Of a stretch of DNA of 64,000 bases, positions 18,711 through 28,273 are shown in pieces; the first letter of the stretch is position 1; each line of letters starts with the position of its first letter. The stretch is from Rothia gullae (GTDB taxonomy: Bacteria > Actinomycetota > Actinomycetes > Actinomycetales > Micrococcaceae). The DNA is taken from NCBI RefSeq assembly GCF_024294905.1, contig NZ_JANCOC010000002.1, positions 175,740-239,739 on the forward strand, given 5' to 3'. The position numbers and the translations under genes were made by a program. Under the pieces are notes generated by a model. The model did not search any database, was not told where the DNA came from, and saw nothing but the letters and a program-made list of their open reading frames with translations.

Positions 18711-19643
18711 ATGTCTTCTTTTTCTCAGTCTTTCTCTCGCCGCTCCCTGCTGCGTTTGGGCTTGGGCGCATCTGCTGTCGCCGGTTCTGCGGCGCTGTTG
18801 AGTGCGTGCGGTTCGGGCGGCTCTAGCCAGAAGTCGGGTTCTCAGGGTGGTACCCTGAACGGTTCGAAGTCGAGCGCTAACCCGAATGGGTACAGTGATG
18901 ATGGTCAGAACTATTCGGGTTTGGTGGAGTACACCCACTATGAGGGCACGTTGAAATATGAGCAGGGCACGGTGGAGCATCCGCCGCGTAATGCTCCGAA
19001 GCCGAAGGTGACTGATGCTCTGTCCGCGAATACGGTGACGGGTTTCCATGAGGCGATTGCTTATTTTGCGGCGGCTATGGATTATCTGGCGAAGACTGGT
19101 AGCACGGATGCGTTCTCGACCGGCATTCAGCTGTCGTCTAAGACTCGCTCGGAAGTGGATGCCCTGTCGGCTTCTATTCTTGCGGGTGTGGAGAAGGGTT
19201 CCTGGTATGTGAATCCGTCGGCTTCCTATGCGCTTTCGAGTGCGCAGCCGTCCATTATGAGTGATGGCAATCTGCTGTTTAAGGGCCGGTACACTCTGGA
19301 CTTCGGTACGGAGGCAGTGGCTGAGGGTAAGATTCAGCCTGTGGTCGCCTCTGCGAGTGCTTCTGCTGAGCCTACTGAGCCGTCTGAGGATGCGCTGGTG
19401 TATGACGCGGCGTCCCCCACTGCTTCGGCTGCTGCGGGTCCGGCTTCTCAGGTGACGGTTCAGGAGTGCGATTTCCGCGGCCGCTACCACGCTGATTCTA
19501 AGATGTGGGAGCTGAACGTGGCGTACGGTGCCACTGTTCAAGGTGGTGTTTCCACCGCGAGCGCGGCAGCATCCGGTTCGGCTTCTGTACCCTCTTCTGC
19601 CGCCTCTTCTGCTGAGGCATCCGCCGCTTCTGCAGCGTCATAG
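18711..19643 (+). CDS. Tat-type lipoprotein, tandem family member 3
   Basis: I start at ATG 18711 (310 aa). The upstream AAGG is ten bases away, slightly far, but the longer frame would place part of the protein inside the preceding terminator. The leader FSRRSLLRLGLGASAVAG ends at LLSACGSGG. The core has NYSGLVEYTHYEG, EHPPRNAPKPKV, the family helix AIAYFAAAMDYLAKTG and SWYVNPSASYAL. Compared with the other members it carries an Ala/Ser-rich insert (about residues 220-250) and a long Ala/Ser tail. Two variable low-complexity regions around one conserved core suggest surface exposure. Confidence 0.82.
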   Translation: MSSFSQSFSRRSLLRLGLGASAVAGSAALLSACGSGGSSQKSGSQGGTLNGSKSSANPNGYSDDGQNYSGLVEYTHYEGTLKYEQGTVEHPPRNAPKPKVTDALSANTVTGFHEAIAYFAAAMDYLAKTGSTDAFSTGIQLSSKTRSEVDALSASILAGVEKGSWYVNPSASYALSSAQPSIMSDGNLLFKGRYTLDFGTEAVAEGKIQPVVASASASAEPTEPSEDALVYDAASPTASAAAGPASQVTVQECDFRGRYHADSKMWELNVAYGATVQGGVSTASAAASGSASVPSSAASSAEASAASAAS

Positions 19644-19760
19644 TTCGTCATAACGCTTTTATCTGCGAGGCGCTTCTCACTCTTCGTCCACTCAACTCTG
19701 TATCCTGTTGGGTTTGCGGCTAAACTGGTTGCAATCACCGACTGACTGAAAGGTATCACT

Positions 19761-20525
19761 ATGTCCGAGAACCTGACCCGCCGCGCGGCGCTGGGTGTAC
19801 TGGGCGTCAGCTCCATGGCTTTGCTGGCGGCTTGTGGCTCCAAGGCTACTTCTGAGGCGTCTGCTTCCGCTTCTGGCTCTGAGAGCGCTTCTGCTGCTGC
19901 TTCTGGGTCTGCTACCGCCTCGCCTTCTGCGTCGGCTTCGGCGTCGGCTTCCGCTTCTGCTTCGGCTACCGCTGCAAGTTCTCCGCGACCTAACGACGAT
20001 AAGGATTACAGCGGCGTAGCGAAGCTGGAGAAGATGGAGAAGCACGGCGAGTACCAGCCGGGTAACGCTGAGCACCCGCCGCAGAATGTTCCTTCCCCGA
20101 TTGTTCCGGAGGCCATGCACCAGAACTCGGTGGCTGGCTTTGCGGTGGCTTTGGCGTACTTCGGTGCGGCGTTTGAGTACCTGCTGCGTACCGGCGATAT
20201 GCACTACATGAACGAGGTCAGCACCGACCAGGAGACTCTGGGGGCGATGAAGAAGTACGCGGACTCCACCAAGGCAGGTATTGACGAGAAGAAGACCTGG
20301 TACGTGAACCCGACCGCTACCTTGACTATTGACACCAAGCAGCCGGTTCTGGCGCAGGGTGCGTACAACTGGACTGTGACTCTGAACGTGGATCTGGGCG
20401 AGAAGCTGTTCAAGGACGGCAAGGAGCAGACCGTGGCGGCTGATAAGCGTCACGTGAAGATGTTTGGTGAGGCTGTTGGCCGTTACCTGAACAACAAGTG
20501 GGACCTGCACATGGACATCAACTAG
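19761..20525 (+). CDS. Tat-type lipoprotein, tandem family member 4
   Basis: The 254-residue protein begins SENLTRRAALGVLGVSS with the lipobox ALLAACGSK. A Ser/Ala repeat linker of about 50 residues follows, then the core: DYSGVAKLEKMEKHGEY, AEHPPQNVPSPIVPE, the helix ALAYFGAAFEYLLRTGD, TWYVNPTATLTI and NWTVTLNVDLG. It lacks the long C-terminal tail and is the most compact copy, so it best shows the family domain (about 75-254). GAAAGG lies eight bases before the ATG. A terminator follows at 20709. Confidence 0.83.
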   Translation: MSENLTRRAALGVLGVSSMALLAACGSKATSEASASASGSESASAAASGSATASPSASASASASASASATAASSPRPNDDKDYSGVAKLEKMEKHGEYQPGNAEHPPQNVPSPIVPEAMHQNSVAGFAVALAYFGAAFEYLLRTGDMHYMNEVSTDQETLGAMKKYADSTKAGIDEKKTWYVNPTATLTIDTKQPVLAQGAYNWTVTLNVDLGEKLFKDGKEQTVAADKRHVKMFGEAVGRYLNNKWDLHMDIN

Positions 20526-20934
20526 TCCTCTGGGCTGGTTTTCTCCCCCGCTTTTGCGTCTTTCCATCTCAGGATGCGATTTTTTACTGTTTTTTCCATA
20601 CAGCAATAAAATTTGTGGCTCCAGCTTACGGTGAACAGAGTTCATCACTACTGTATATATACAGATATATACAGAGGTTGTCTTTTGGGTTACATAATGT
20701 TTCTAGAGAGCGCCGCACATTCATCATCCTTTGTCGAGCAAGGGTTTGTGCGGCGCTTTTCTGTATTCTCTTTCTAAACCTCGTTCCTTGAGGTTTTTCT
20801 CTGGCATTATTACGAACTGTGACAGCAGGCTTACCCCCGCGTCCTGTGCGTAGTAGAGTTGCCACGTAACGGATTATTCATTGCGGAGACCCCATCGCGG
20901 TTGGCCTCCCCCCAAGCTCATGAAGGAGCACCCC
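20526..20934. other. Intergenic region between the lipoprotein array and cysK
   Basis: This stretch contains a perfect palindrome CTGTATATATACAG (20651-20664) and the terminator at 20709-20760. The cysK promoter must lie in the last 150 bp. No gene is seen. Confidence 0.5.
20709..20760 (+). terminator. Intrinsic terminator upstream of cysK
   Basis: The 11-bp arms AGCGCCGCACA (20709-20719) and TGTGCGGCGCT (20747-20757) are followed by TTT. It probably ends the lipoprotein 4 transcript. Confidence 0.8.
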
Positions 20935-21870
20935 ATGGCAAAGATTCTCAACAGCATTGTTGAAGCAACCGGCCAGACCCCCCTGGTTAAGCTGAACCGA
21001 CTGGACGAGGGTCTTCCCGGTAACGTAGCGGTGAAGCTTGAGTTCTACAACCCCGCTGGTTCGGTTAAGGACCGTATTGGTCGCGCCATCATTGACGCTG
21101 CTGAGAAGTCGGGTGCGCTGAAGCCTGGCGGCACCATTGTTGAGGGAACTTCCGGTAACACCGGTATTGCGCTGGCTATGGTGGGTGCTGCTCGCGGTTA
21201 CCGCGTCATCCTGACCATGCCGGAGACCATGTCTGCTGAGCGTCGCGTGCTGTTGCGCGCTTACGGTGCTCAGATTGTGCTGACCCCCGGTACCGAGGGT
21301 ATGCGCGGTGCGGTGGAGAAGGCTAAGGAAATCGTTGCAACCACCGAGAACGCTATCCTGGCGTCCCAGTTCTCCAACGAGGCGAACCCCACCATTCACT
21401 ACAACACCACCGGCCCCGAGATTTGGGAAGCAACCGACGGTAAGGTCGACATTTTCGTGGCGGGTATTGGCACCGGCGGCACCATCTCCGGTACCGGTAA
21501 GTACCTGAAGGAGCAGAACCCGGACGTGAAGGTTGTTGCGGTTGAGCCGAAGGACTCCCCGCTGCTCTCCGAGGGTCGCGTTGGCCCCCACAAGATTCAG
21601 GGCCTGGGCGCTAACTTCGTTCCTGAAACCCTGGACCGCGGCATCTACGATTCGGTGACTCCGGTCAGCGCTGATGATGCTATGCGCACCTCCCGCCTGC
21701 TGGCTACCCAGGAAGGTATTCTGGGCGGTATTTCTTCCGGTGCGGCTGTGTGGGCTGCTCTGGAGGAGGCTAAGAAGTCTGAGAACAAGGACAAGCTGAT
21801 TGTAGCTATCGTTCCCGACTTCGGTGAGCGTTACATCTCTACCGCTCTGTACGAGGATATCCGCGGCTAA
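20935..21870 (+). CDS. cysK: Cysteine synthase A (O-acetylserine sulfhydrylase)
   Basis: CysK makes cysteine from O-acetylserine and sulfide with PLP. The start is ATG 20935 (311 aa), preceded by GAAGGAG. The PLP lysine motif is YNPAGSVKDRIG; the substrate loop is EGTSGNTGIALA; the phosphate cradle is GTGGTISGTGKYL; GISSGAAVWAA lies near the end. Length is typical. The serine acetyltransferase gene cysE, which makes its substrate, lies about 340 bp downstream on the same strand behind a terminator. Confidence 0.96.
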   Translation: MAKILNSIVEATGQTPLVKLNRLDEGLPGNVAVKLEFYNPAGSVKDRIGRAIIDAAEKSGALKPGGTIVEGTSGNTGIALAMVGAARGYRVILTMPETMSAERRVLLRAYGAQIVLTPGTEGMRGAVEKAKEIVATTENAILASQFSNEANPTIHYNTTGPEIWEATDGKVDIFVAGIGTGGTISGTGKYLKEQNPDVKVVAVEPKDSPLLSEGRVGPHKIQGLGANFVPETLDRGIYDSVTPVSADDAMRTSRLLATQEGILGGISSGAAVWAALEEAKKSENKDKLIVAIVPDFGERYISTALYEDIRG

Positions 21871-21913
21871 TTGAGCTTCTGAGCCCCCGTTATCAGGATG
21901 GGCTTATAGCGCT

Positions 21914-21957
21914 ACGCCCCGTCTGCCGGTTGCATACACGGCGGGTGGGGCGTTTCT
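21914..21957 (+). terminator. Terminator of cysK
   Basis: A 15-bp GC-rich stem with G-T pairs and one mismatch (21914-21928 with 21939-21953) is followed by TTCT. The following stretch up to 22208 holds no gene and should contain the cysE promoter. Confidence 0.7.
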
Positions 21958-22208
21958 ATACCCCCTGCGAAATTAGAGACTCTGCGAACTGTACGGAGAG
22001 GAGCGGAACTGTTCCGCCGCTCCCCTGTTGGTCCCGGGCTGGTCTTTTCTGCTGTCCCGTGTGCATCCACCGCGGTTGAGCAGAGTGATACGGGCGGATG
22101 CGTCCATCATGTTGCTGATTGCGGTGGGAATAGCCGAAAGGGCACCGTTGTTGGTACCTTTGGAAAGGTCGCATACACAGAGCACGACCGATGAGGGAAA
22201 GGGAACCC

Positions 22209-22793
22209 ATGAGTTTTATTGCGCGTCTGCGTGAAGATATTGAGAACGTCCGCCAGCACGACCCTGCTGCACGCGGCGCTGTCGAGATTGCGCTGAACTA
22301 TTCGGGTATGCACGCCATTTGGGTTCACCGTCTGACCCATAAGCTCTGGCAGAAGGATGAGACGAAGGCTCTGGCTCGTACTCTCTCGCAGTTTGCTCGT
22401 TTTCTGACCGGTGTGGAGATTCATCCCGGCGCGACCATTGGCCGCCGTTTCTTCATTGATCACGGCATGGGCATTGTCATTGGTGAGACCGCTGAGGTTG
22501 GTGACGACGTGATGCTGTACCACGGCGTGACCCTGGGCGGTCGCTCCCTGGAGAAGGTGAAGCGTCACCCCACCATTGGTGACCGTGTGACCATTGGTGC
22601 CGGTGCTAAGGTGCTGGGTCCGGTGGTTATTGGCGCCGATAGCGCTATTGGCGCGAACGCTGTGGTGGTCAATGATCATCCGGCTGATTCGATTATTACC
22701 GGAATTCCGGCGAAGCACCGCCCGCGTACCCCGGAGAAGAAGAAGCCGCTGGTGGACGCTGTGGAGTACATTGACCCCGCCATGTGGATTTAG
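22209..22793 (+). CDS. cysE: Serine O-acetyltransferase
   Basis: CysE acetylates serine with acetyl-CoA, supplying CysK. I choose ATG 22209 (194 aa), because GGGAAAGG lies about seven bases before it, over the ATG at 22191. The helical N-terminal part reaches [12 protein letters not shown]; left-handed beta-helix hexapeptide repeats follow ([46 protein letters not shown]). It is the short actinobacterial form compared with the roughly 270-residue E. coli enzyme. Confidence 0.95.
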   Translation: MSFIARLREDIENVRQHDPAARGAVEIALNYSGMHAIWVHRLTHKLWQKDETKALARTLSQFARFLTGVEIHPGATIGRRFFIDHGMGIVIGETAEVGDDVMLYHGVTLGGRSLEKVKRHPTIGDRVTIGAGAKVLGPVVIGADSAIGANAVVVNDHPADSIITGIPAKHRPRTPEKKKPLVDAVEYIDPAMWI

Positions 22794-22959
22794 CGCTTGG
22801 CAAGCGTTTTGAGGCGGTAGAGGCGCGCCTGGTGGCTCCTCGCAAGGCTCCGCACTCCTCACCGGGCTCCGCAGGTCTTCTCCCCTGCTATGCCCCTCAA
22901 GATACCCCTGAGGCATCTCGGGGGTGCCCCATCAAGACATAACGCACAAGACATAACGA

Positions 22960-23005
22960 AAGCCCGCCTTCGGCTGGATGAGAATCCAACCGAAGGCGGG
23001 CTTTT
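22960..23005. terminator. Bidirectional terminator between cysE and gnd
   Basis: The arms AAGCCCGCCTTCGG (22960-22973) and CCGAAGGCGGGCTT (22990-23003), followed by TT and flanked by A/T runs on both sides, lie between convergent genes. Confidence 0.85.
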
Positions 23006-23025
23006 ACATATTCAGCTACGTGAGC

Positions 23026-24498
23026 TTAGTGAACGTGAATGTCCGCTGCGTTCACCTCGGAACGGTCACCGCTCCACATGGTGTGGAAGGCGCCCTCTTC
23101 GTCAATACGACCGTAGGTGTGTGCACCGAAGAAGTCACGCTGACCCTGAATCAGTGATGCGGGCAGGCGGTCGCGGCGCAGGCCGTCGTAGTAGGACAGT
23201 GCGGAAGCGAACACCGGTACGGGGATGCCCAGTGCGGTTGCCTTAGCCACCACGCGACGCCAGGAAGGAACGAGCTCCTCCATGAGGTTCTTGAATGCGG
23301 GTGCCAGCAGCATGTTCGCGGGTGCTTCGCCTGCGTAGGCAGCCATGATATCGCCCAGCAGCTCGGCGCGGATGATGCAGCCTGCACGCCACAGCGATGC
23401 GATGGTGTCCAGCTTCAGGTCCCAACCGTATTCCTTGCCTGCGCGGGTGAGCAGGTCCATGCCCTGTGCGTACGCAACGAGCTTGGAGGCGAAGAGTGCG
23501 CGGCGCACATCCTCAACGAACTCGGGGTCGCCTGCACCGATACCGGTGGTTGCGATCAGACCTGCGGGCAGTTCGCGCTGTGCCTGCTCGCGCTGCTCAC
23601 GCTCGGAGGAGGAGAGGGCGCGTGCGAATACGGACTCTGCGATAGCGGAGACGGGGGAACCGAGGTCCAGGCCAGCCTTAGCGGTCCACAGGCCGGTACC
23701 CTTCTGGCCCGCTGCGTCAACGATAACGTCAACCAGGGGCTTGCCGGTCTTTGCGTCTACCTGTGCGAGCACCTCTGCGGTGATTTCGATCAGGTAGGAG
23801 CTCAGGTCGCCTTCGTTCCAGGTCTTGAAGATTTCTGCCTGCTGTGCCGGCTCAATGCCTGCAATGGAGCGCAGGATGTCGTAAGCTTCGCCGATCACCT
23901 GCATGTCGGCGTACTCGATGCCGTTGTGGACCATCTTCACGAAGTGACCCGCACCGTCGGTGGAAATCCATGCGCAGCAGGGTGCGCCGTCCTGCGGTGC
24001 CTTCGCTGCGATCTTTTCGAGCAGCGGGCCCAGGTGCTTGTAGGACTCTGCGGAGCCGCCGGGCATCATGGAGGGGCCCCAGAGAGCGCCCTCTTCGCCG
24101 CCGGAGACGCCAACGCCCACGAAGTGCAGACCCTTTTTAGCCAGGGCGTGCTCACGACGAATGGTGTCGGGGAAGTGGGAGTTGCCGCCGTCGATGATGA
24201 TGTCGCCCTCATCGAGCATGGGGGTGAGCTGCTCGATAACTGCGTCGACGGGTGCGCCCGCCTTGACCATAATCAGGATGCGGCGGGGAGACTCGAGGGA
24301 GTCAACGAGTTCCTGCAGGGACTCGGTACGGATGAAGTCGCCGTCTGCGCCGTGCTCCGCCAGCAGTGCGTCGGTCTTCTCTACGGAACGGTTGTGCAGT
24401 GCCACGGTGTAGCCGTTACGTGCCAGGTTGCGGGCGAGGTTTGCGCCCATGACAGCAAGGCCGGTGACACCAATCTGTGCCTTCTTGTTTTCAGTCAT
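23026..24498 (-). CDS. gnd: 6-phosphogluconate dehydrogenase, decarboxylating
   Basis: Gnd oxidises 6-phosphogluconate to ribulose 5-phosphate and CO2, giving NADPH in the pentose phosphate pathway. The 490-residue protein has GVTGLAVMGANLARNLAR (nucleotide fold), HNRS with the Arg expected for NADP, FVGVGVSGGEEGALWGPS, MMPGG, and catalytic GHFVKMVHNGIEYADMQ (about residue 186). The C-terminus ends in the usual His-containing tail. Length matches the long dimeric class. It stands alone in its transcription unit; rpe, the next step, is at 46338. Confidence 0.96.
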   Translation of the reverse strand: MTENKKAQIGVTGLAVMGANLARNLARNGYTVALHNRSVEKTDALLAEHGADGDFIRTESLQELVDSLESPRRILIMVKAGAPVDAVIEQLTPMLDEGDIIIDGGNSHFPDTIRREHALAKKGLHFVGVGVSGGEEGALWGPSMMPGGSAESYKHLGPLLEKIAAKAPQDGAPCCAWISTDGAGHFVKMVHNGIEYADMQVIGEAYDILRSIAGIEPAQQAEIFKTWNEGDLSSYLIEITAEVLAQVDAKTGKPLVDVIVDAAGQKGTGLWTAKAGLDLGSPVSAIAESVFARALSSSEREQREQAQRELPAGLIATTGIGAGDPEFVEDVRRALFASKLVAYAQGMDLLTRAGKEYGWDLKLDTIASLWRAGCIIRAELLGDIMAAYAGEAPANMLLAPAFKNLMEELVPSWRRVVAKATALGIPVPVFASALSYYDGLRRDRLPASLIQGQRDFFGAHTYGRIDEEGAFHTMWSGDRSEVNAADIHVH

Positions 24499-24592
24499 GT
24501 ATATAAGGATACGCGCTTAGGGCAGGCTATATATAGGTGGGCGGCAGTTTTATGCCCCGGGGACTGGCACTTCTGGCCGAATTTTCTTCTGA

Positions 24593-24645
24593 ACCCTTGA
24601 GTGAGGCGTTTCTAGACCTTTGAGTGAAGCGTTTTTAAACCCTGA
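24593..24645. repeat. Short degenerate direct repeat
   Basis: TTGAGTGAGGCGTTT (from about 24596) recurs as TTGAGTGAAGCGTTT from about 24621, and a weaker third copy, CTGAGCG, follows. No function is evident. Confidence 0.4.
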
Positions 24646-24675
24646 GCGAACCATTCTGGGAGCCGATACGAGGGT

Positions 24676-24710
24676 AAACAAAAACCCCGGCACCTTGCGG
24701 TACCGGGGTT
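24676..24710 (-). terminator. Terminator of tRNA-Val(TAC)
   Basis: A hairpin with AACCCCGG/CCGGGGTT arms (24683-24690 with 24703-24710) is followed on the minus strand by a T run. Confidence 0.8.
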
Positions 24711-24715
24711 AGCGG

Positions 24716-24788
24716 TGGGTCCTACCGGGATCGAACCGATGACATCCACGGTGTAAACGTGGCGCTCTACCAGCTGAGCTAAAGACCC
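24716..24788 (-). tRNA. tRNA-Val (anticodon TAC)
   Basis: The cloverleaf is complete: acceptor GGGTCTT with AGGACCC, D-arm TAGCTCAGCTGGTAGAGC, anticodon arm CCACG-TTTACAC-CGTGG (TAC at loop positions 34-36), and T-arm with GGTTCGATCCC. The discriminator is A; no CCA is encoded in full. A strong promoter lies 50-80 bp upstream. Confidence 0.95.
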
Positions 24789-24836
24789 GTAGTTCTCACT
24801 GATTCGTTTTCGTTTCAGTGGCGAACACAAGAGAAA

Positions 24837-24865
24837 ACTATACGGGCTTCTGGGGTGGCATGCAA
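24837..24865 (-). promoter_or_regulatory. Sigma70-type promoter of tRNA-Val(TAC)
   Basis: On the minus strand TTGCAT (24865-24860) and TATAGT (24842-24837) are separated by exactly 17 bp, the same layout as the other tRNA promoters in this window. Confidence 0.8.
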
Positions 24866-25266
24866 ATCGAAAACATATGTTCTATGTCTCAATATTTTTT
24901 CCTTTTCGCAACCCACCCCACAGCAAGCCACATCAAGCCATGTTGGTTCTTGATCTTTTAGGTAGACCATACCCTTTTATTCCGCGCCATTCCGCCAACC
25001 CCACCATTCCGCGTTATTTAGGTACAAAAAGACTCTAACTAGTACTTTTGATGCGCATATTTTTTGCTTAGAGAGCTAAGCCGCGAAACCCACATCACAA
25101 AAACCTTCGTTTGATGCCAAGGAGCCCACATTTAGGTCTAAGATAGTAGAGATAAGTAGCGAAGTAGACCCCACGGATCTATGGCGCTTAAACACAGAGG
25201 TTGTTCGACAACGCAACATCGCGGCGAGCAATCTACACAACCGCACAGAAGAGAGGTTGGATTAGT
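24866..25266. other. aceE leader and promoter region
   Basis: AT-rich stretch of about 400 bp between the tRNA-Val promoter and aceE. TTTAGGTA occurs twice (near 24958 and 25017). The transcription start for aceE should lie near 25130-25200. No other gene is visible. Confidence 0.5.
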
Positions 25267-27999
25267 TTGGCTAACGTACCGAACGAGCACTCCCTGAGCA
25301 CCCTTCTTGATGGCCTGAAGGACATCGACGTAGAAGAGACCCAGGAATGGGCTGAGTCCCTCGAGGACCTTATCAAGACTCACGGCACCGAGCGTGCAGA
25401 GTACATCCTTCGCGCACTGCTCAAGGAGGCTGGCGCAAAGGGCGTAAAGGTCCCCACTCTGGTCAAGACCGACTACATCAACACCATCCCCGCAGACCAG
25501 CAGCCCGAGTACCCCGGTGATGAGGAACTCGAGCGCCAGTACCGCGCATGGATTCGCTGGAACGCAGCAATTATGGTTCAGCGTGCCCAGAAGAAGGGCA
25601 TCGGCGTTGGCGGTCACATCTCCACCTTCGCAGGTGTGGCTGACCTCTACGAAATGGGCCAGAACCACTTCTTCCGCGGCCGCAACCACCCCGGTGGCGG
25701 TGACCAGGTCTTCTTCCAGGGTCACTCCTCCCCCGGTGTCTACTCCCGCGCATTCGTTGAGGGCGTCCTGACCGAAGACCAGATGGACGGCTTCCGTCAG
25801 GAGAAGACCAAGGGCGCAGACGGTATTCCTTCGTACCCGCACCCCCGTTGCATGCCCGAGTTCTGGCAGTTCCCGACCGTTTCCATGGGTCTGGGCCCCC
25901 TGAACGCAATCCACCAGGCATCCTTCAACAAGTACCTGCACAACCGCAAGGTCAAGGACACCTCCGAGCAGCACGTCTGGGCATTCCTGGGCGACGGCGA
26001 GATGGACGAGCCCGAGTCGCGTGGTGCACTGCAGCTGGCTGCAAACGAGCACCTGGACAACCTGACCTTCGTCGTCAACTGCAACCTGCAGCGTCTGGAC
26101 GGCCCCGTTCGCGGTAACGGCAAGATTATTCAGGAGCTCGAGGCATTCTTCCGCGGCGCAGGCTGGCACGTCATCAAGGTCCTGTGGGGCTCCGACTACG
26201 ACGCACTGCTCCAGAAGGACAAGAGCGGCAAGCTCATCCAGCTGATGAACGAAACCCTCGACGGTGACTACCAGACTTTCCGCGGTGCAGACGGCGGCTA
26301 CATCCGCGAGCACTTCTTCGGCAAGTACCCCGAGACCAAGGAACTGGTTGCAGACCTGACCGACGAGCAGATCTTCAACCTGCGTCTGGGTGGCCACGAC
26401 GACAAGAAGATCTACGCAGCCTACAAGGAAGCTATGGAGACCAAGGGCAAGCCCACCGTCATCCTGGCACAGTCCATTAAGGGTGCGGAGCTCGGCCCGT
26501 TCTTCGAGGCACGTAACTCCACCCACCAGATCAAGAAGTTCACCATGGAAGCACTGAAGGGCTTCCGTGACCACCTGAACATCCCCATCTCCGACGAGGA
26601 GCTGGAGAAGGATCTGTACAACCCGCCGTACTACCTGCCCGAGGCAAGCCACCCGGCACTGCAGTACATGCAGGCACGCCGTAAGGAACTCGGCGGCTAC
26701 GTCCCCGGTCGTCCGAACGTCCAGCCCGAGATTACCCTGCCCGACGCTAAGGCATACGCCGCAGCCAAGAAGGGTTCCGGCAAGCAGACCGCCGCAAGCA
26801 CCATGGCCTTCGTCCGCCTGATGAAGGATCTCATGCGTGTGAAGGGCTTCGGTCACCGTATCGCTCCCATCACCCCCGATGAGGCACGTACCTTCGGTAT
26901 GGAAGCATTCTTCCCCTCGGCTAAGCTGTACAACCCCAACGGTCAGAACTACGTGCCCGTTGACCACGAGCTCATGCTCTCCTACACCGAGTCCCCCGAG
27001 GGCCAGATCGTTCACGTTGGTATTAACGAGGCAGGCGCAACCGCAGCGTTCACCGCTATCGGTACCTCGTACGACACCCACGGCGAGCCGATGATCCCGA
27101 TTTACATCTTCTACTCGATGTTCGGTTTCCAGCGCACCGGCGACGGCTTCTGGGCAGCTTCCGACCAGATGTGCCGCGGCTTCGTCATCGGTGCAACTGC
27201 CGGTCGTACCACCCTGTCCGGTGAGGGCCTGCAGCACAACGACGGCCACTCCCCCATCCTGGCCTCCACCAACCCGGCGTTCAAGATCTACGACCCGGCC
27301 TACTCCTACGAGATTGCCCACATTGTGGAGCGCGGTATCGAGCAGATGTACGGCACCAAGGACGAAGATCACAACGTCATGTACTACCTGACCGTGTACA
27401 ACGAGCCGATTCACCAGCCTGCTGAGCCGGCAAACGTTGACGTTGATGGCATCATCAAGGGTATCCACAAGATCAGTGAGTCCCCGCTGACCTCCGGCCC
27501 CAAGGCACAGCTGCTCGCTTCGGGTATCGCTGTTCCGTGGGCTGAGAAGGCTCAGCAGCTGCTGGCTGAGGACTGGGGCGTCTCCGCAGACGTCTGGTCT
27601 GTCACCTCGTGGACCGAGCTGCGCCGCGACGGCATTGCCGCTGAGGAAGAGGCTCTGCTGAACCCGAACCAGCCCGCTCGCGTTCCTTACGTGACCCAGA
27701 AGCTGGCTGGCGCTGCTGGCCCGATCGTCGCGACCACCGACTTCGCTTCGGAGGTTCCCGACCAGATTCGCCAGTTCGTTCCGAACGACTTCGCAACCCT
27801 GGGTGCTGACGGCTTCGGCTTCGCAGACACCCGCCCGGGTGCACGTCGCTTCTTCCACATCGATGCAGAGTCGGTTGTTGTCCGCACCCTGCAGATGCTG
27901 GCAAAGCGCGGCGAGGTTGCAGCAGACGTTCCCGCGAAGGCATTCGCTAAGTACGACCTGCTGAACGTGAACGCTAACTCCGAGCTGGAGCAGCACTAA
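25267..27999 (+). CDS. aceE: Pyruvate dehydrogenase E1 component (homodimeric)
   Basis: AceE decarboxylates pyruvate with thiamine diphosphate and passes the acetyl group to the E2 lipoyl domain. I take the TTG at 25267 (910 aa), with AGAGAGG ten bases upstream; a longer frame from TTG 25201 has no properly spaced site. The thiamine-binding motif starts at [14 protein letters not shown] (about residue 241) and ends at [15 protein letters not shown]. The transketolase-like middle and C-terminal domains follow. Codon use is strongly biased to C-ending codons, a sign of high expression. E2 and E3 genes are not adjacent, which is common in actinobacteria. Confidence 0.95.
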   Translation: MANVPNEHSLSTLLDGLKDIDVEETQEWAESLEDLIKTHGTERAEYILRALLKEAGAKGVKVPTLVKTDYINTIPADQQPEYPGDEELERQYRAWIRWNAAIMVQRAQKKGIGVGGHISTFAGVADLYEMGQNHFFRGRNHPGGGDQVFFQGHSSPGVYSRAFVEGVLTEDQMDGFRQEKTKGADGIPSYPHPRCMPEFWQFPTVSMGLGPLNAIHQASFNKYLHNRKVKDTSEQHVWAFLGDGEMDEPESRGALQLAANEHLDNLTFVVNCNLQRLDGPVRGNGKIIQELEAFFRGAGWHVIKVLWGSDYDALLQKDKSGKLIQLMNETLDGDYQTFRGADGGYIREHFFGKYPETKELVADLTDEQIFNLRLGGHDDKKIYAAYKEAMETKGKPTVILAQSIKGAELGPFFEARNSTHQIKKFTMEALKGFRDHLNIPISDEELEKDLYNPPYYLPEASHPALQYMQARRKELGGYVPGRPNVQPEITLPDAKAYAAAKKGSGKQTAASTMAFVRLMKDLMRVKGFGHRIAPITPDEARTFGMEAFFPSAKLYNPNGQNYVPVDHELMLSYTESPEGQIVHVGINEAGATAAFTAIGTSYDTHGEPMIPIYIFYSMFGFQRTGDGFWAASDQMCRGFVIGATAGRTTLSGEGLQHNDGHSPILASTNPAFKIYDPAYSYEIAHIVERGIEQMYGTKDEDHNVMYYLTVYNEPIHQPAEPANVDVDGIIKGIHKISESPLTSGPKAQLLASGIAVPWAEKAQQLLAEDWGVSADVWSVTSWTELRRDGIAAEEEALLNPNQPARVPYVTQKLAGAAGPIVATTDFASEVPDQIRQFVPNDFATLGADGFGFADTRPGARRFFHIDAESVVVRTLQMLAKRGEVAADVPAKAFAKYDLLNVNANSELEQH

Positions 28000-28042
28000 G
28001 CATTTGGCGGTAGAACCTCGGTTCTGCGTTAGACGCTAAACG

Positions 28043-28154
28043 ATGCCCCCGGTTGATGATTTATCAACCGGGGGCATTCGTGTTTTAACTCAACTGCATA
28101 TTTTAACCGATGTAGCCCGCAGGTAACGACTATTACCTCCGGGCTACATCAGTT
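28043..28154. repeat. Hairpin module, left copy (contains aceE terminator)
   Basis: It has two hairpins. The first has perfect 15-bp arms 28043-28057 / 28063-28077 (core ATGCCCCCGGTTGAT), followed by TCGTGTTTT. The second has arms 28111-28126 / 28133-28148 with one mismatch. The whole module recurs in the same orientation at 29448-29573 with a few substitutions and a small indel. The first hairpin probably ends aceE transcription. Confidence 0.8.
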
Positions 28155-28166
28155 ATAGGGGGTAGC

Positions 28167-28191
28167 TGGCGGAGGTGACCGGCCACTTCGC
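28167..28191 (+). repeat. Orphan copy of the NRPS 3' end
   Basis: These 25 bases are a perfect reverse-complement match to 29600-29624, the last codons of the NRPS gene. Read on the plus strand they still encode AEVTGHFA followed by an in-frame stop. Behind it come AATTAGCCCG and a hairpin, as behind the real NRPS gene, so a longer inverted duplication once existed here. Confidence 0.75.
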
Positions 28192-28231
28192 CAATTAGCC
28201 CGCTCTATCTGTAGAGTAATTAATAAATATA

Positions 28232-28268
28232 AAGGTCCCCGATTGATGATTTATCAATCGGGGACCTT
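28232..28268 (-). terminator. Terminator of the low-GC lipoprotein gene
   Basis: Perfect 16-bp arms (28232-28247 with 28253-28268) are followed on the minus strand by a T-rich stretch. The loop and inner stem (TTGATGATTTATCAA) match the hairpin at 28043, so this is a third copy of the same hairpin type. Confidence 0.8.
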
Positions 28269-28273
28269 CTTAT

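Noticed and set aside
25201..25266. Upstream TTG start for aceE
   Set aside because: The purine-rich stretch touches the TTG without spacing, and the added residues are not typical of AceE; the TTG at 25267 has a better site.
25138..27996. 952-codon open frame opposite aceE
   Set aside because: It is a shadow of the strongly C-ending codon bias of aceE; the protein is Leu/Val/Cys-rich with no family motif and no ribosome binding site.
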